DNA of 64,000 nucleotides from CAIWHR01 sp963734055 (GTDB taxonomy: Bacteria > Pseudomonadota > Gammaproteobacteria > Burkholderiales > Casimicrobiaceae): assembly GCA_963734055.1 (NCBI GenBank), contig CAVTFQ010000003.1:496001-560000 (forward strand), in the 5' to 3' direction. Positions 1 through 7,812 of the stretch are shown here, in pieces. Positions within the stretch are counted from its first letter, which is position 1; every line of letters begins with the position of its first letter. The notes under the pieces are model-generated. The model had not been told where the DNA came from. It searched no databases and worked only from the letters and a program-made list of their open reading frames with translations. The position numbers were made by a program, and so were the translations under genes.

Positions 1-157
1 GGGGCTCGCAGTCGGCGACGTGGAGCAGCGGCACATGCGAGACGAACGGTTCCGGCGCCGAAGGCGTCACGAGCGTCGCGAACGGATGGTCGTGCAGAAG
101 GCGCGCGACCGCGGCGCGATCGCGAACGTGGAAGTGGCCGGGGACGTACAGGCTCAT
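1..157 (-). CDS. PaiB-family FMN-binding protein, N-terminal fragment
   Basis: The first 52 residues of a protein that runs off the left edge. They read as a start (MSLYVPGHF) followed by a segment with PFATLVT and HVPLL, the N-terminal signature of the PaiB / FMN-binding split-barrel family (negative transcriptional regulator in Bacillus, flavin-binding fold). The ATG lies at 155-157, 16 bp after the hslO stop, so the two genes are probably co-transcribed. Only the N-terminus is visible, so nothing can be said about the flavin site. The family call rests on sequence resemblance alone. Confidence 0.7.
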   Translation of the reverse strand, partial: MSLYVPGHFHVRDRAAVARLLHDHPFATLVTPSAPEPFVSHVPLLHVADCEP

Positions 158-173
158 CGCGGCGGGCGGCAGC

Positions 174-1073
174 TCAGTGGCGAACGGCACCGCGGTTGGG
201 CGCGAAGAGGGCGCGCGCGTCCTCCGCGACGAACGTGTAATGGCGGTTGCAGAATTCGCACGTCACGCCGACCAGGCCCTGCTCGGCGAGGATGCTCTCG
301 ACCTCCGCGCGCCCGATCAGGCGCAAGGCGTTGGCCACGCGCTCCTCGGAGCAGCTGCACGAGAACGACGCGGTCCGCGCCTTGAACAGCCGGACGTCGT
401 CGTCGGGAAAATGCGCCTGCAGGAGCTCGGGCGCGGCGCGGGGCTCGAGCAGCGCTTCCGGCGTAAGCCCCTCGACGCGCGCCGCGGCGCGTTCCCAGGT
501 CGCGTCGTCGTCGGCGGTGGCGCCGGGGAGCCGCTGCAGCAGGAGCCCGCGCGCGCGCCGGCCGTCGGTCGCGATCGCCATCCGGCTGTCGATCTGCTCC
601 GACGTGCGGAGGTAGTGCTCGATCAGGGCCGCGACCGACGCCGCCTCGAGGGCGACCACGCCCTGGTAGAGCGGGCCGCCGTCCTTCGGATCGAGCGTGA
701 TCACGAGCCGGCCGTGCTCCGGGCCGCCCGCGAGCTCCGCGAGCGACGCGCCCGCGGGCAGCGCGGCCGCCGCGTCCTTCCATTGTGCCGTCGCACGGAG
801 GGCGAGCGTCGCGTCGCACTCGACGACGAGCAGGCGGACGGGCCCGTCGCCCTGGAGCTGCACGATCAGTGCACCCTTGAACTTGAGCGTCGACGCGAGC
901 AGCGCCGCGGCCGCGAGCAGCTCCGCGAGGACGTGCCGCAGCGCCGGCGGGTAGGGATGACAATCGAGGATCTCGCGGCACGCGCCGTCGAGGCTCACGA
1001 GCGCCCCGCGCACCGCTGCGTGCTCGAGCACGAAGCGCGCGAGCGCGTTGGCGAACGGCGGATTCGGCGCCAA
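174..1073 (-). CDS. hslO: Hsp33 redox-regulated chaperone
   Basis: A 299-residue protein of the usual Hsp33 length (E. coli 292). Hsp33 is a cytoplasmic holdase: oxidation releases zinc from a C-terminal four-cysteine centre and exposes the client-binding surface. All four cysteines are present as C239-x-C241 and C272-x2-C275, so the redox switch should work. The start is TTG at 1073, supported by an AGGGGGAG Shine-Dalgarno about 9 bp upstream and by agreement with family length. It is followed on the same strand by the PaiB-like gene after 16 bp. Upstream lies a palindromic repeat pair. Confidence 0.95.
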   Translation of the reverse strand: MAPNPPFANALARFVLEHAAVRGALVSLDGACREILDCHPYPPALRHVLAELLAAAALLASTLKFKGALIVQLQGDGPVRLLVVECDATLALRATAQWKDAAAALPAGASLAELAGGPEHGRLVITLDPKDGGPLYQGVVALEAASVAALIEHYLRTSEQIDSRMAIATDGRRARGLLLQRLPGATADDDATWERAAARVEGLTPEALLEPRAAPELLQAHFPDDDVRLFKARTASFSCSCSEERVANALRLIGRAEVESILAEQGLVGVTCEFCNRHYTFVAEDARALFAPNRGAVRH

Positions 1074-1149
1074 GCTCGACCGCTCCCCCTAGGTGTCAAT
1101 CGTCAACACGTTGTTTCCGCGACGAATGCGCCGGTCGCATGCATTCTCC

Positions 1150-1240
1150 GTCGTCCCCGCGGAGGCGGGGACCCAGTGACGTTGGACTGTCGCCTGCCGT
1201 GACCCAAGTCGCTGGATTCCCGCGTTCGCGGGAATGACGA
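1150..1240. repeat. Inverted pair of palindromic intergenic repeats
   Basis: Two units face each other: GTCCCCGCGGAGGCGGGGAC followed by CCAG at about 1153-1176, and CTGG followed by ATTCCCGCGTTCGCGGGAAT at about 1212-1235. Each is a short stem-loop ending in CCAG/CTGG. They resemble the dispersed GTCATTCCCGC-GCGGGAATCCAG repeats common in beta- and gammaproteobacteria. They fill the hslO upstream / BPH downstream gap. No ORF is supported here. Confidence 0.75.
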
Positions 1241-1289
1241 CTGCACAGGATTCATGCATCGCTAGAAGCAACCTCTTGAGTGTTCACAC

Positions 1290-1859
1290 CTAGCCGCTTG
1301 CCGCGACCGTGTAGAGCGTGAGCGGCAGGCCGGAGTTCTTGTCGAACGTGGTGCCCGCATCGATGCCGACGCGGGCGATCTCCTCGGCCGAGCGGAGGCG
1401 GTCGTACATCGCGTGCATCGCGCCGATCGCGAACTCGCGACCGGTCCCGGCCGCCCAGAAGCGCGTGTACTCGAAGACCTCGCGCATCGAGAACACGCCG
1501 AAGATCCCGCGCGCGTTGGCGATCAGCGCCGTCACCTGCGTCGACTCGTAGGGATCGTCTTCTTCTTCCTTGGGGTTGAGGAAGTGCTGCTCCTTCAGGA
1601 TGGGATGCAGCTTGCGGAACGTCTCGAAGATCGCGGCCTTGTTCGAGAAGTCGAGGTCGCCGTGCTTGGCGAGCAGGCTCTCGAACACGAGCTGGTGCGC
1701 CGCACTCCCGCAGAGGCCGATGTAGGTGCCGCGGCAGCGGACGATCTTCTCGGGCGTGCGGTCGTAGTCGGCGGTGAGGCGGGTGTCGCCAAACGTCGTC
1801 AGCGAGTCGGCAGCGATGGCGATGGTGTCGTCCTTGCGAACGACAACGAGCGTGGTCAT
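1290..1859 (-). CDS. Proteasome-like Ntn hydrolase, BPH-type (betaproteobacterial proteasome homologue)
   Basis: A 189-residue protein of the proteasome beta-subunit fold. After Met removal Thr2 would be the N-terminal nucleophile. Asp18 then sits at the position of proteasome Asp17, and Lys38 (in PEKIV) is the likely counterpart of Lys33. The opening TTLVVVRKDD resembles HslV (TTIVSVRRNG), but the protein is longer than HslV and there is no hslU next to it. Size, lineage and lack of a partner ATPase fit the BPH family, structurally known tetradecameric rings found in betaproteobacteria. Such proteins are often mis-annotated as MFS transporters. The neighbours are hslO and gluQ, not other protease genes. 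Substrates are unknown. Confidence 0.75.
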   Translation of the reverse strand: MTTLVVVRKDDTIAIAADSLTTFGDTRLTADYDRTPEKIVRCRGTYIGLCGSAAHQLVFESLLAKHGDLDFSNKAAIFETFRKLHPILKEQHFLNPKEEEDDPYESTQVTALIANARGIFGVFSMREVFEYTRFWAAGTGREFAIGAMHAMYDRLRSAEEIARVGIDAGTTFDKNSGLPLTLYTVAASG

Positions 1860-2036
1860 AGTTTCGTAAGCGGTGAGGTGCGTCGCCGCCTGCGTCGGAA
1901 GTCCGGGGGCCTGCGGTCCTGCATAACGTCGAGAAGTCCGGTGGCTGCGGCCCCACCTGAGCTGACCGGCCCGCCGCTTTGGCCCTGCGAGAACGACAAA
2001 TCGCGTCCCGGCGGGTCCGGTTCAGCGAAGCCGCAA

Positions 2037-2969
2037 TTATACGCCGCGCGATGCTTCCGTCCGGAACTCGGCCGGCGCCGGAAGCATGGGCACCGGCGGA
2101 AGGCGCGCGGGATTCCACGACGCAAGCGCGGATCGCCAGAACTCGTCGACGGTCGCCGGCGCGGCCGAACCTCCGGGCAGGCTCTGGTCGAGGAAGCGCC
2201 AGGCGGCGACGAGCGCGGGCAGCGGGACCTCGGGCACCGGCGCCGCGAGCGTCTGCTTCGACAGCTTGAGCCCCGCCGCGTCGATGGCGATCGGCACGTG
2301 GAGATACGATGGCGTCGCGATTCCGAGATGGCGCTGCAGCAGAATCTGCCTTGCGGTCGACGCGATCAGGTCGGATCCGCGCACGACGTCCGTGATGCCC
2401 TGCTCGGCGTCGTCGACGACGACCGCGAGCTGGTACGCGAAGAGTCCGTCGGCGCGCTTGACGACGAAGTCGCCGACTTCGCGCGCGAGATCCTGCGTCT
2501 GCGGGCCCTGAAGCCGATCGCGCCAGTCGACGCGCGCTCTGCCGACGCGAAAGCGCAGCGCACGGGCCGTCCGCTGCGCGCGGTCCGGTGGAATGCCGTC
2601 GCGGCAGATGCCGGCGTAGACGCGCTCACCGCCGGCGCCGATTGGCGCGCCCGCGAGCTCCCGTCGCGTGCAAGCGCACTCGTAGACGTCGCCGTGCGCG
2701 CGCAGGCGATCGAGCGCAGCCGCGTACACGTCGCCGCGTTCGGATTGCCGGACGACGGGTCCGTTCCACGCGAAGCCGTAGCGCTCGAGCGCCGACAGGA
2801 TCGCGCGCTCCGCCCCCGGGCGCGCGCGCGGCAGGTCGACGTCCTCGATGCGCACGAGCCATTCCCCGCCCGCGGCGCGCGCATCGCAATAGCTCGCGAC
2901 GGCCGCGATCAGCGAGCCGAAATGCAGGGGTCCGGTGGGAGACGGGGCGAAACGTCCGCGCGGGCTCAC
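2037..2969 (-). CDS. gluQ: Glutamyl-Q tRNA(Asp) synthetase
   Basis: A 310-residue GluRS-like catalytic core without the anticodon-binding domain; E. coli GluQ/YadB is 308 residues. It attaches glutamate to queuosine at position 34 of tRNA-Asp. Visible motifs are FAPSPTGPLHFGSL (HIGH motif), a zinc knuckle beginning CACTRREL and ending YAGIC, and LKLSKQT (KMSKS motif). The start is GTG at 2969, overlapping the TGA of the upstream transglycosylase gene (GTGA), which points to translational coupling within a proS - lytic transglycosylase - gluQ operon. Confidence 0.92.
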   Translation of the reverse strand: MSPRGRFAPSPTGPLHFGSLIAAVASYCDARAAGGEWLVRIEDVDLPRARPGAERAILSALERYGFAWNGPVVRQSERGDVYAAALDRLRAHGDVYECACTRRELAGAPIGAGGERVYAGICRDGIPPDRAQRTARALRFRVGRARVDWRDRLQGPQTQDLAREVGDFVVKRADGLFAYQLAVVVDDAEQGITDVVRGSDLIASTARQILLQRHLGIATPSYLHVPIAIDAAGLKLSKQTLAAPVPEVPLPALVAAWRFLDQSLPGGSAAPATVDEFWRSALASWNPARLPPVPMLPAPAEFRTEASRGV

Positions 2970-3625
2970 CGCGCGCCGGTGAAGGTCACCGGGACGCTCT
3001 GCGGAGACGAGCCGGGCGCGTACTGCCAATAGCGCGCGACCGTCGCCATGACGCCGGTCGGATACTCGGGACGTCCGAGGCTGCCGTTGTAGCGCCCGAG
3101 TGCACGGTAGAGGTCGCCGCCTTCGAGGTCGAGGTAGTGACGCAGGATCACGCAGCCGTAGCGCAGATTCGTGCGCAGGTGAAACAGATTGTTGTGCTCG
3201 CCGCTGCCGATGAGCCCGGTCCAGAACGGCATCACCTGCATGTAGCCTCGCGCGCCGGCGCTCGAGATCGCGTACTTGTGGAACGCGCTCTCGTACTGGA
3301 TCACGCCGAGGACGAGCTGCGGATCGAGCCCCGCACGCGTCGCCTCGTAGTGGAGCGTCGAGAGGAATTCCTCGCGCGTGCGGCCATCGGTGACCTTGGG
3401 CGAGAGCCGGCGCGACATCTCGTCCATCCAGGGGCGAATGTCGGGGCGATAGCCGTAATCGACCGGGACCGGCCGGTCCGAGATCGCCGCCGAGAGGACG
3501 GTGACGACCGAGGGCGCGAGCTGCTCCTCGGCCTGGGCGCCGGCGCGGGCGGAAAGCGGCGACAGCGCGAGCACCGCCGCGCCGGCCGCGCCGGCCCACC
3601 GTCGCCAAGTGCCGAAAAACGTCAT
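2966..3625 (-). CDS. Lytic transglycosylase (SLT domain)
   Basis: A 219-residue exported protein. Residues 1-30 form a signal peptide with a hydrophobic Ala/Leu core and cleavage near SARAGA. The SLT fold follows with the catalytic-Glu motif YESAFHKYAISSAGARGYMQ, putative catalytic Glu112, then the VMPFW segment. It should cleave peptidoglycan glycan strands to anhydromuropeptides in the periplasm. The start ATG (3623-3625) overlaps the proS TGA as ATGA, and its stop overlaps the gluQ GTG start, so all three genes are coupled. No lipobox is seen, so it is probably soluble. Confidence 0.88.
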   Translation of the reverse strand: MTFFGTWRRWAGAAGAAVLALSPLSARAGAQAEEQLAPSVVTVLSAAISDRPVPVDYGYRPDIRPWMDEMSRRLSPKVTDGRTREEFLSTLHYEATRAGLDPQLVLGVIQYESAFHKYAISSAGARGYMQVMPFWTGLIGSGEHNNLFHLRTNLRYGCVILRHYLDLEGGDLYRALGRYNGSLGRPEYPTGVMATVARYWQYAPGSSPQSVPVTFTGAR

Positions 3626-5361
3626 GCCGAAAGCTTCCCCCGGATGAAGGTGCCGATGTCCGCGACCGGCACCGCGGCGGCGCCCGCCGTCTCTGGCGAC
3701 CCGCCGCGCGCCTGGTATTCGACGTTGCCGTCCTTGAGGCTGCGCTCGCCGATCGTAATGCGATGCGGGATGCCGATCAACTCCAGGTCTGCAAACATCA
3801 CGCCAGGGCGCTCGCCGCGGTCGTCCAGCAGCACCTCGACGCCGGCCCCCTCGAGTTCGTCGTGGAGCCGGTCGGCGAGCGTCCGGACCGCTTCGCTCCG
3901 GTCGTAGCCCACCGGCGCGATCGCCACCGTGAACGGCGCGAGCGGCTCGGGCCAGACGATGCCCTTCCCATCGTGGTTCTGCTCGATCGCGGCGGCGACG
4001 ACCCGGGTGATGCCGATCCCGTAGCAGCCCATTTCGATCAGCCGGCTCTGGCCCTGCGCATCGAGATAGGTCGCGTCCATGTCCTGGGAGTAGCGGGTCC
4101 CGAGCGCGAACACGTGGCCGACCTCGATGCCGCGCAGGATCTCGAGCGTTCCCTTGCCGTCGGGAGAGGGGTCGCCGGCGACGACGTTGCGCACGTCGGC
4201 GATGGCGTCGGGCTCCCGGCAGTCGCGGCCGAAGTTGACGCCGCGCAGGTGAAAACCCGCCTCGTTCGCGCCGCAGACGAAGTCGCTCATCGCGGCGACG
4301 GTGCGATCGGCGATCAGCGTGAGCTCCTTCGGAATCCCCGCGGGTCCGAGATAGCCGGGTTGGCACCCCGTCGCGGCGACGATCTCGGCCTCGCTCGCCC
4401 AGCGGAACTTCTCGAGCCCCGCCACCTTGCCGACCTTGACCTCGTTCAGCGCGTGGTCGCCGCGGATCAGCAGCATCCAGATGCGCGGAGGCCGGCCCTC
4501 GACCTCCGTCGCGAGCATGATGCACTTGACGGTGCGCGCGAGCGGAAGGCCGAGGAGCTCCGCGACGTCCTCGCACCTCTCGCGGCCCGGCGTCGGCACC
4601 TTCTGCATCGGCTCTGCGGGCGCGGCGCGCGCGGCCGCCGGAGCGACCGCCTCGGCCAGCTCGACGTTCGCGGCGTAGTCCGACGCGCGGCACCAGGCGA
4701 TCGCGTCCTCGCCGGAATCGGCCAGCACCTGGAACTCGTGCGAGGCGCTGCCGCCGATCTGCCCCGTGTCGGCGGCGACCGCGCGGAACGTGAGGCCCAT
4801 CCGCGTGAAGATCCGCGCGTAGGCGTCGTACATGGCCTGATACGACCTGAGCATGGCGTCGCGATCGACGTCGAACGAGTACGCGTCCTTCATCACGAAC
4901 TCGCGCGAGCGCATCACGCCGAAGCGCGGACGGACCTCGTCGCGGAACTTGGTCTGGATGTGATAGAAGTTGATCGGCAGCTGCTTGTAGCTCCGGAGAT
5001 CCTTGCGCGCGATGTCGGTGATGACCTCCTCGGAAGTCGGCTGCACGATGAAATCGCGGTCGTGCCGGTCCCGAAGGCGCAGGAGCTCGGGGCCGTACTT
5101 GCTAAAGCGACCGGTTTCCTGCCAGAGCTCCGCGGGCTGCACGAGCGGCATCAGCAGTTCGATCGCGCCGGCGCGGTTCATCTCCTCGCGCACGATCGCC
5201 TCGACCTTGCGCATCACGCGGAGCCCGAGCGGCAGCCACGTGTAGATCCCCGCGGCGAGCCGCTTGATCATGCCGGCGCGCAGCATGAGGCGATGGCTGA
5301 CGAGCTCGGCTTCGGCCGGAGCCTCCTTCAGCGTCGGAATGAAATAGCGGGAAACGCGCAT
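3622..5361 (-). CDS. proS: Prolyl-tRNA synthetase
   Basis: A 579-residue class II synthetase of the bacterial type with an internal editing (INS) domain. Motif 2 is seen as FRDEVRPRFGVMRSREF (around residues 140-156), the editing domain occupies roughly residues 225-400, and motif 3 is GIGITRVVAAAIE near residue 445. It charges tRNA-Pro. Its ATG is at 5361. Its stop is translationally coupled to the following transglycosylase gene. The length and motif order match standard bacterial ProRS (570-580 residues). Confidence 0.97.
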   Translation of the reverse strand: MRVSRYFIPTLKEAPAEAELVSHRLMLRAGMIKRLAAGIYTWLPLGLRVMRKVEAIVREEMNRAGAIELLMPLVQPAELWQETGRFSKYGPELLRLRDRHDRDFIVQPTSEEVITDIARKDLRSYKQLPINFYHIQTKFRDEVRPRFGVMRSREFVMKDAYSFDVDRDAMLRSYQAMYDAYARIFTRMGLTFRAVAADTGQIGGSASHEFQVLADSGEDAIAWCRASDYAANVELAEAVAPAAARAAPAEPMQKVPTPGRERCEDVAELLGLPLARTVKCIMLATEVEGRPPRIWMLLIRGDHALNEVKVGKVAGLEKFRWASEAEIVAATGCQPGYLGPAGIPKELTLIADRTVAAMSDFVCGANEAGFHLRGVNFGRDCREPDAIADVRNVVAGDPSPDGKGTLEILRGIEVGHVFALGTRYSQDMDATYLDAQGQSRLIEMGCYGIGITRVVAAAIEQNHDGKGIVWPEPLAPFTVAIAPVGYDRSEAVRTLADRLHDELEGAGVEVLLDDRGERPGVMFADLELIGIPHRITIGERSLKDGNVEYQARGGSPETAGAAAVPVADIGTFIRGKLSA

Positions 5362-5439
5362 GGCGCTGTTTTTGTTGGAAAAAGGTGAAATTGTACCGGA
5401 ACGGCCGCGATCGGGGCATCCCGGCCTCCGCCTCGCCGG

Positions 5440-7087
5440 TCAGAGCGAGAGCCCCTGCTTCGCGGCGAGCTTGCGCGCCCTCGCGATCATCGCCTCGCCA
5501 TTCGCGGTGCGGCCCGCGTCGCGCAGTGCCGTGCCCCAGTGCAGCAGGGTGCGCGCGTTCGCGGGATCGATCTTCTCTGCCTCGGCGAATTTGGCAAACG
5601 CTTCGTCTGTGCGGCCCTGCGCGGCCAGCGCGCGCGCCCATCCACTCAAACAGTCGCCGGTGGGCGCATCCTGCGCGTGGAGCCGGCGGAACTTCGCGAG
5701 CGCGCCTTCGGCGTCGCCCTTCGCGAGCAGCGCCTCCCCCCAGCACTGCCAGTTGAGCGAGCGCAGCGACCAGCGCCTGGTGCCGGACTCCGCGAGCGCT
5801 GCCGCTTCGTCGAAGCGTTGCTGGCGGAGGCGCACCGCGGCCAGCGCCGCGAACGCCGCCGACTCCAGCGGATAGCGCGCGTAGAGGTCTTCCGCGAACC
5901 GCACCGCGTCGTCGAGGCGGCCGGCATCGATGAGCGCGCAGACGTAGATGTGGGTGCCGGTCCAGCCCGGCCCCCGGGCGCGGAAGAAGCTTTGGAAAGC
6001 GGCGACAGCGTCCCGAGGCCGGTGCATCCGCCACAGGCAGAACGCGAGCCCGTAGGTCGCGTAGACGTGCCGGCGACGGAGCGCGAGCACGCGCCGGAAC
6101 TGGCGCAGCGCGATCCGATAGCGCCCCAGGATCACGTTGCACCACGCCAATGCGGGTGCGCTGCGTCGGAGCGAGCGGCCGCGAGCTCGCGGCGTCGACG
6201 ATACGTAGGGCCTCGTCGGTGCGGCCGGTGCGGACGAGCGCCGTCATGAACTCTTCCGTCACCGGGCTCTGCAGCCCGGGATCGGCTTCGAATCCGCGAC
6301 GCAGCACGGCGAGCGCGGCCTCGTCCTCCCCTCGATTGAGGAACAGGAGGCCCTGGAGGTTGCACGCCCAAGGCGCTTCGTCGGGGCGCGTCTCGAGCAC
6401 GTGCCGCAGCGCTTCCTCCGTGCGCGGGAAGTCGGGCCCCGGCAGCTCCTGCTCGATGTAGTACGACGCGAGCACGTACGGATCGGTGAGCCGCACCGCT
6501 TCCTCGGCGCCGGCGGCCACGATGGGCGCGACGTCGATCGCGGTCCGGGGCCGACCCTGCGTGATGCGCGCGCCGTCGCGACGCCGCAGCTGCAGCGTGA
6601 ACGCGTCGCCGTCGCGCGTGATCTCGCCGGCGAGCCGCTGGTCGGGCCGGTCGAACAGCTGCCGGAAATAGCGCGCGAACGTCTTGATCGACAGCTGGCC
6701 GACGGGTATGTGGATGTCCGCCTGCTGCGCCGAGGCGACGTGGCCGCGGCGCGGCTTCTGCGTGCTCGCGACGTTCTGGATCGTGTGGATCGCGTCCAGG
6801 AGCCGCTCGGTGACGACCGCAGGCGTATAGCCGCGCTCGGCGAGCTCGCGGGGGACTTCGAGCGGATCGAGGACGATCGTGCTGCGCCTGAGCTCGCGCC
6901 AGAGCGCGTAGACGAGCGCGCCGAGGAGCGCGATCAGCGCGAGCGAGAGCAGGATCGTGAAGACCGCGGCGACGTTCTGCGCGAGCCACGGCAGGACGTC
7001 GCGCTCGGCGCCCTCGGTGCCGAAGCCGAACAAGAGCGGGACGGTCGCGCCGCCGGCCTTCGATGCGCGCAGCGTCGTGCGGGTCAC
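5440..7087 (-). pseudogene. Membrane-anchored TPR protein, split by a frameshift near 6150
   Basis: The N-terminal part starts at GTG 7087. It has a transmembrane helix near residues 25-50 (FTILLSLALIALLGALV) and continues through a conserved cytoplasmic-looking domain into TPR-like repeats (WACNLQGLLFLNRGEDEAAL). Near 6150 the repeats continue in another frame (AWCNVILGRYRIALRQF, then several TPR units) to the stop at 5440. Together they would make one protein of about 548 residues. The shift is a single base. It may be a real mutation, leaving a truncated pair, or an assembly error. The gene sits between usp and proS. No partner is known, and the family was not recognised beyond TPR. Confidence 0.7.
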
Positions 7088-7116
7088 GCCGGAAGCATAA
7101 CAAAATGGCAGAAGGA

Positions 7117-7147
7117 GCCGGGGGCACCCGACTGCGGCGCCCCCGGC
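7117..7147 (-). terminator. GC-rich hairpin downstream of usp
   Basis: GCCGGGGGC (7117-7125) pairs with GCCCCCGGC (7139-7147) around a 13-base loop, giving a 9-bp stem. On the minus strand it is followed by a pyrimidine-rich stretch with TTTT a little further on. It lies about 75 bp beyond the usp stop and before the TPR gene start. A plausible but not canonical intrinsic terminator. Confidence 0.4.
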
Positions 7148-7221
7148 AGGCGGGGCGAGATAGGCCCCGCGTCGACCGGCCGCCCGCAGCCAACGTCGCC
7201 GCGGCGAGGCCGGAATTTGCG

Positions 7222-7665
7222 TCAACGGACCACGATCACCGGCAGCTTCGAATGCGTGAGCACCTTCTGCGTCTCGCTGCCGAGCAGCACCGCCGAGATG
7301 CCGCGCCGCCCGTGCGACGCCATCACGATCGCGTCGCACTTGTGCTTCTTCGCCGCGGCGAGGATCGCTTCCCACGGCGCCGGCGCGATCGAATACGTCG
7401 TCTTGCACTCGACCCCGGACGCGGCTGCCTTCGTCGCCGCCGCGTCGAGAATCTTCTGCGCGTCCTCCGCGGCCAGCTTCGCGTATTCCTTGCGCGTCAC
7501 CGGTTCGTAGACGACGCCGTCGGCGTACGCGGGCATCGGGTAGTCGGGCGCCGCGTAGAACGCGGTGAGCTTCGCGCCCACCGCCTGCGCGAGCGAGATC
7601 GCGTGCGCGATCGCCTTGTCCGAGAGCTTCGATCCGTCGGTCGCAATCAGCAGGTTCTTGTACAT
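7222..7665 (-). CDS. Universal stress protein, UspA family
   Basis: A 147-residue single-domain Usp. It opens with MYKNLLIATDGSKLSDKA, the nucleotide-binding first strand with conserved Asp. It ends with the ATP-binding G-x2-G-x9-G-S/T type motif seen as SHGRRGISAVLLGSETQKV (about residues 117-135). Usp proteins help survival under stress, and in many proteobacteria they are induced under low oxygen. Here an FNR-type box at 7724-7737 lies 22 bp upstream of a GAGAAT -10-like hexamer (minus strand), giving a predicted 24-nt leader. It is divergent from ccoI. Confidence 0.92.
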   Translation of the reverse strand: MYKNLLIATDGSKLSDKAIAHAISLAQAVGAKLTAFYAAPDYPMPAYADGVVYEPVTRKEYAKLAAEDAQKILDAAATKAAASGVECKTTYSIAPAPWEAILAAAKKHKCDAIVMASHGRRGISAVLLGSETQKVLTHSKLPVIVVR

Positions 7666-7723
7666 GGCCTATCCCGAGCAGTCCCTGGTGAATTCATTCT
7701 CCCCTCGCATCATCGCCCTCGCG

Positions 7724-7737
7724 TTGACCGAAATCAA
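7724..7737. promoter_or_regulatory. FNR/ANR-type box between usp and ccoI
   Basis: TTGACCGAAATCAA matches the TTGAT-N4-ATCAA consensus with one substitution. In the usp direction a -10-like GAGAAT lies at 7696-7701, exactly 22 bp away, the class II activation geometry. An FNR protein is encoded 9 kb away in this window. In the ccoI direction no matching -10 was found at that spacing. Confidence 0.7.
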
Positions 7738-7744
7738 TGGGGAC

Positions 7745-7758
7745 TTGCCCTCGGTCAA
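7745..7758. promoter_or_regulatory. Second, weaker FNR-like half-match before ccoI
   Basis: TTGCCCTCGGTCAA, 21 bp centre to centre from the first box (two helical turns), carries one good half-site (GTCAA) and one degraded half-site. It could act as an auxiliary site for ccoI or for repression. Support is from pattern only. Confidence 0.35.
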
Positions 7759-7812
7759 GGTCCGGCCCGAAGCGGATTGACCCGTCCCGGAGCGGCCCGT
7801 AGATTGCACCCG

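Noticed and set aside
1290..1859. HslV assignment for the proteasome-like protein
   Set aside because: It is longer than HslV, has no adjacent hslU and carries insertions; the BPH family fits better, although the N-terminus is HslV-like.
6285..6300. Possible tRNA T-loop (CTTCGAATCC)
   Set aside because: It lies inside the TPR coding region, and no cloverleaf could be drawn around it. No tRNA was found in the window.
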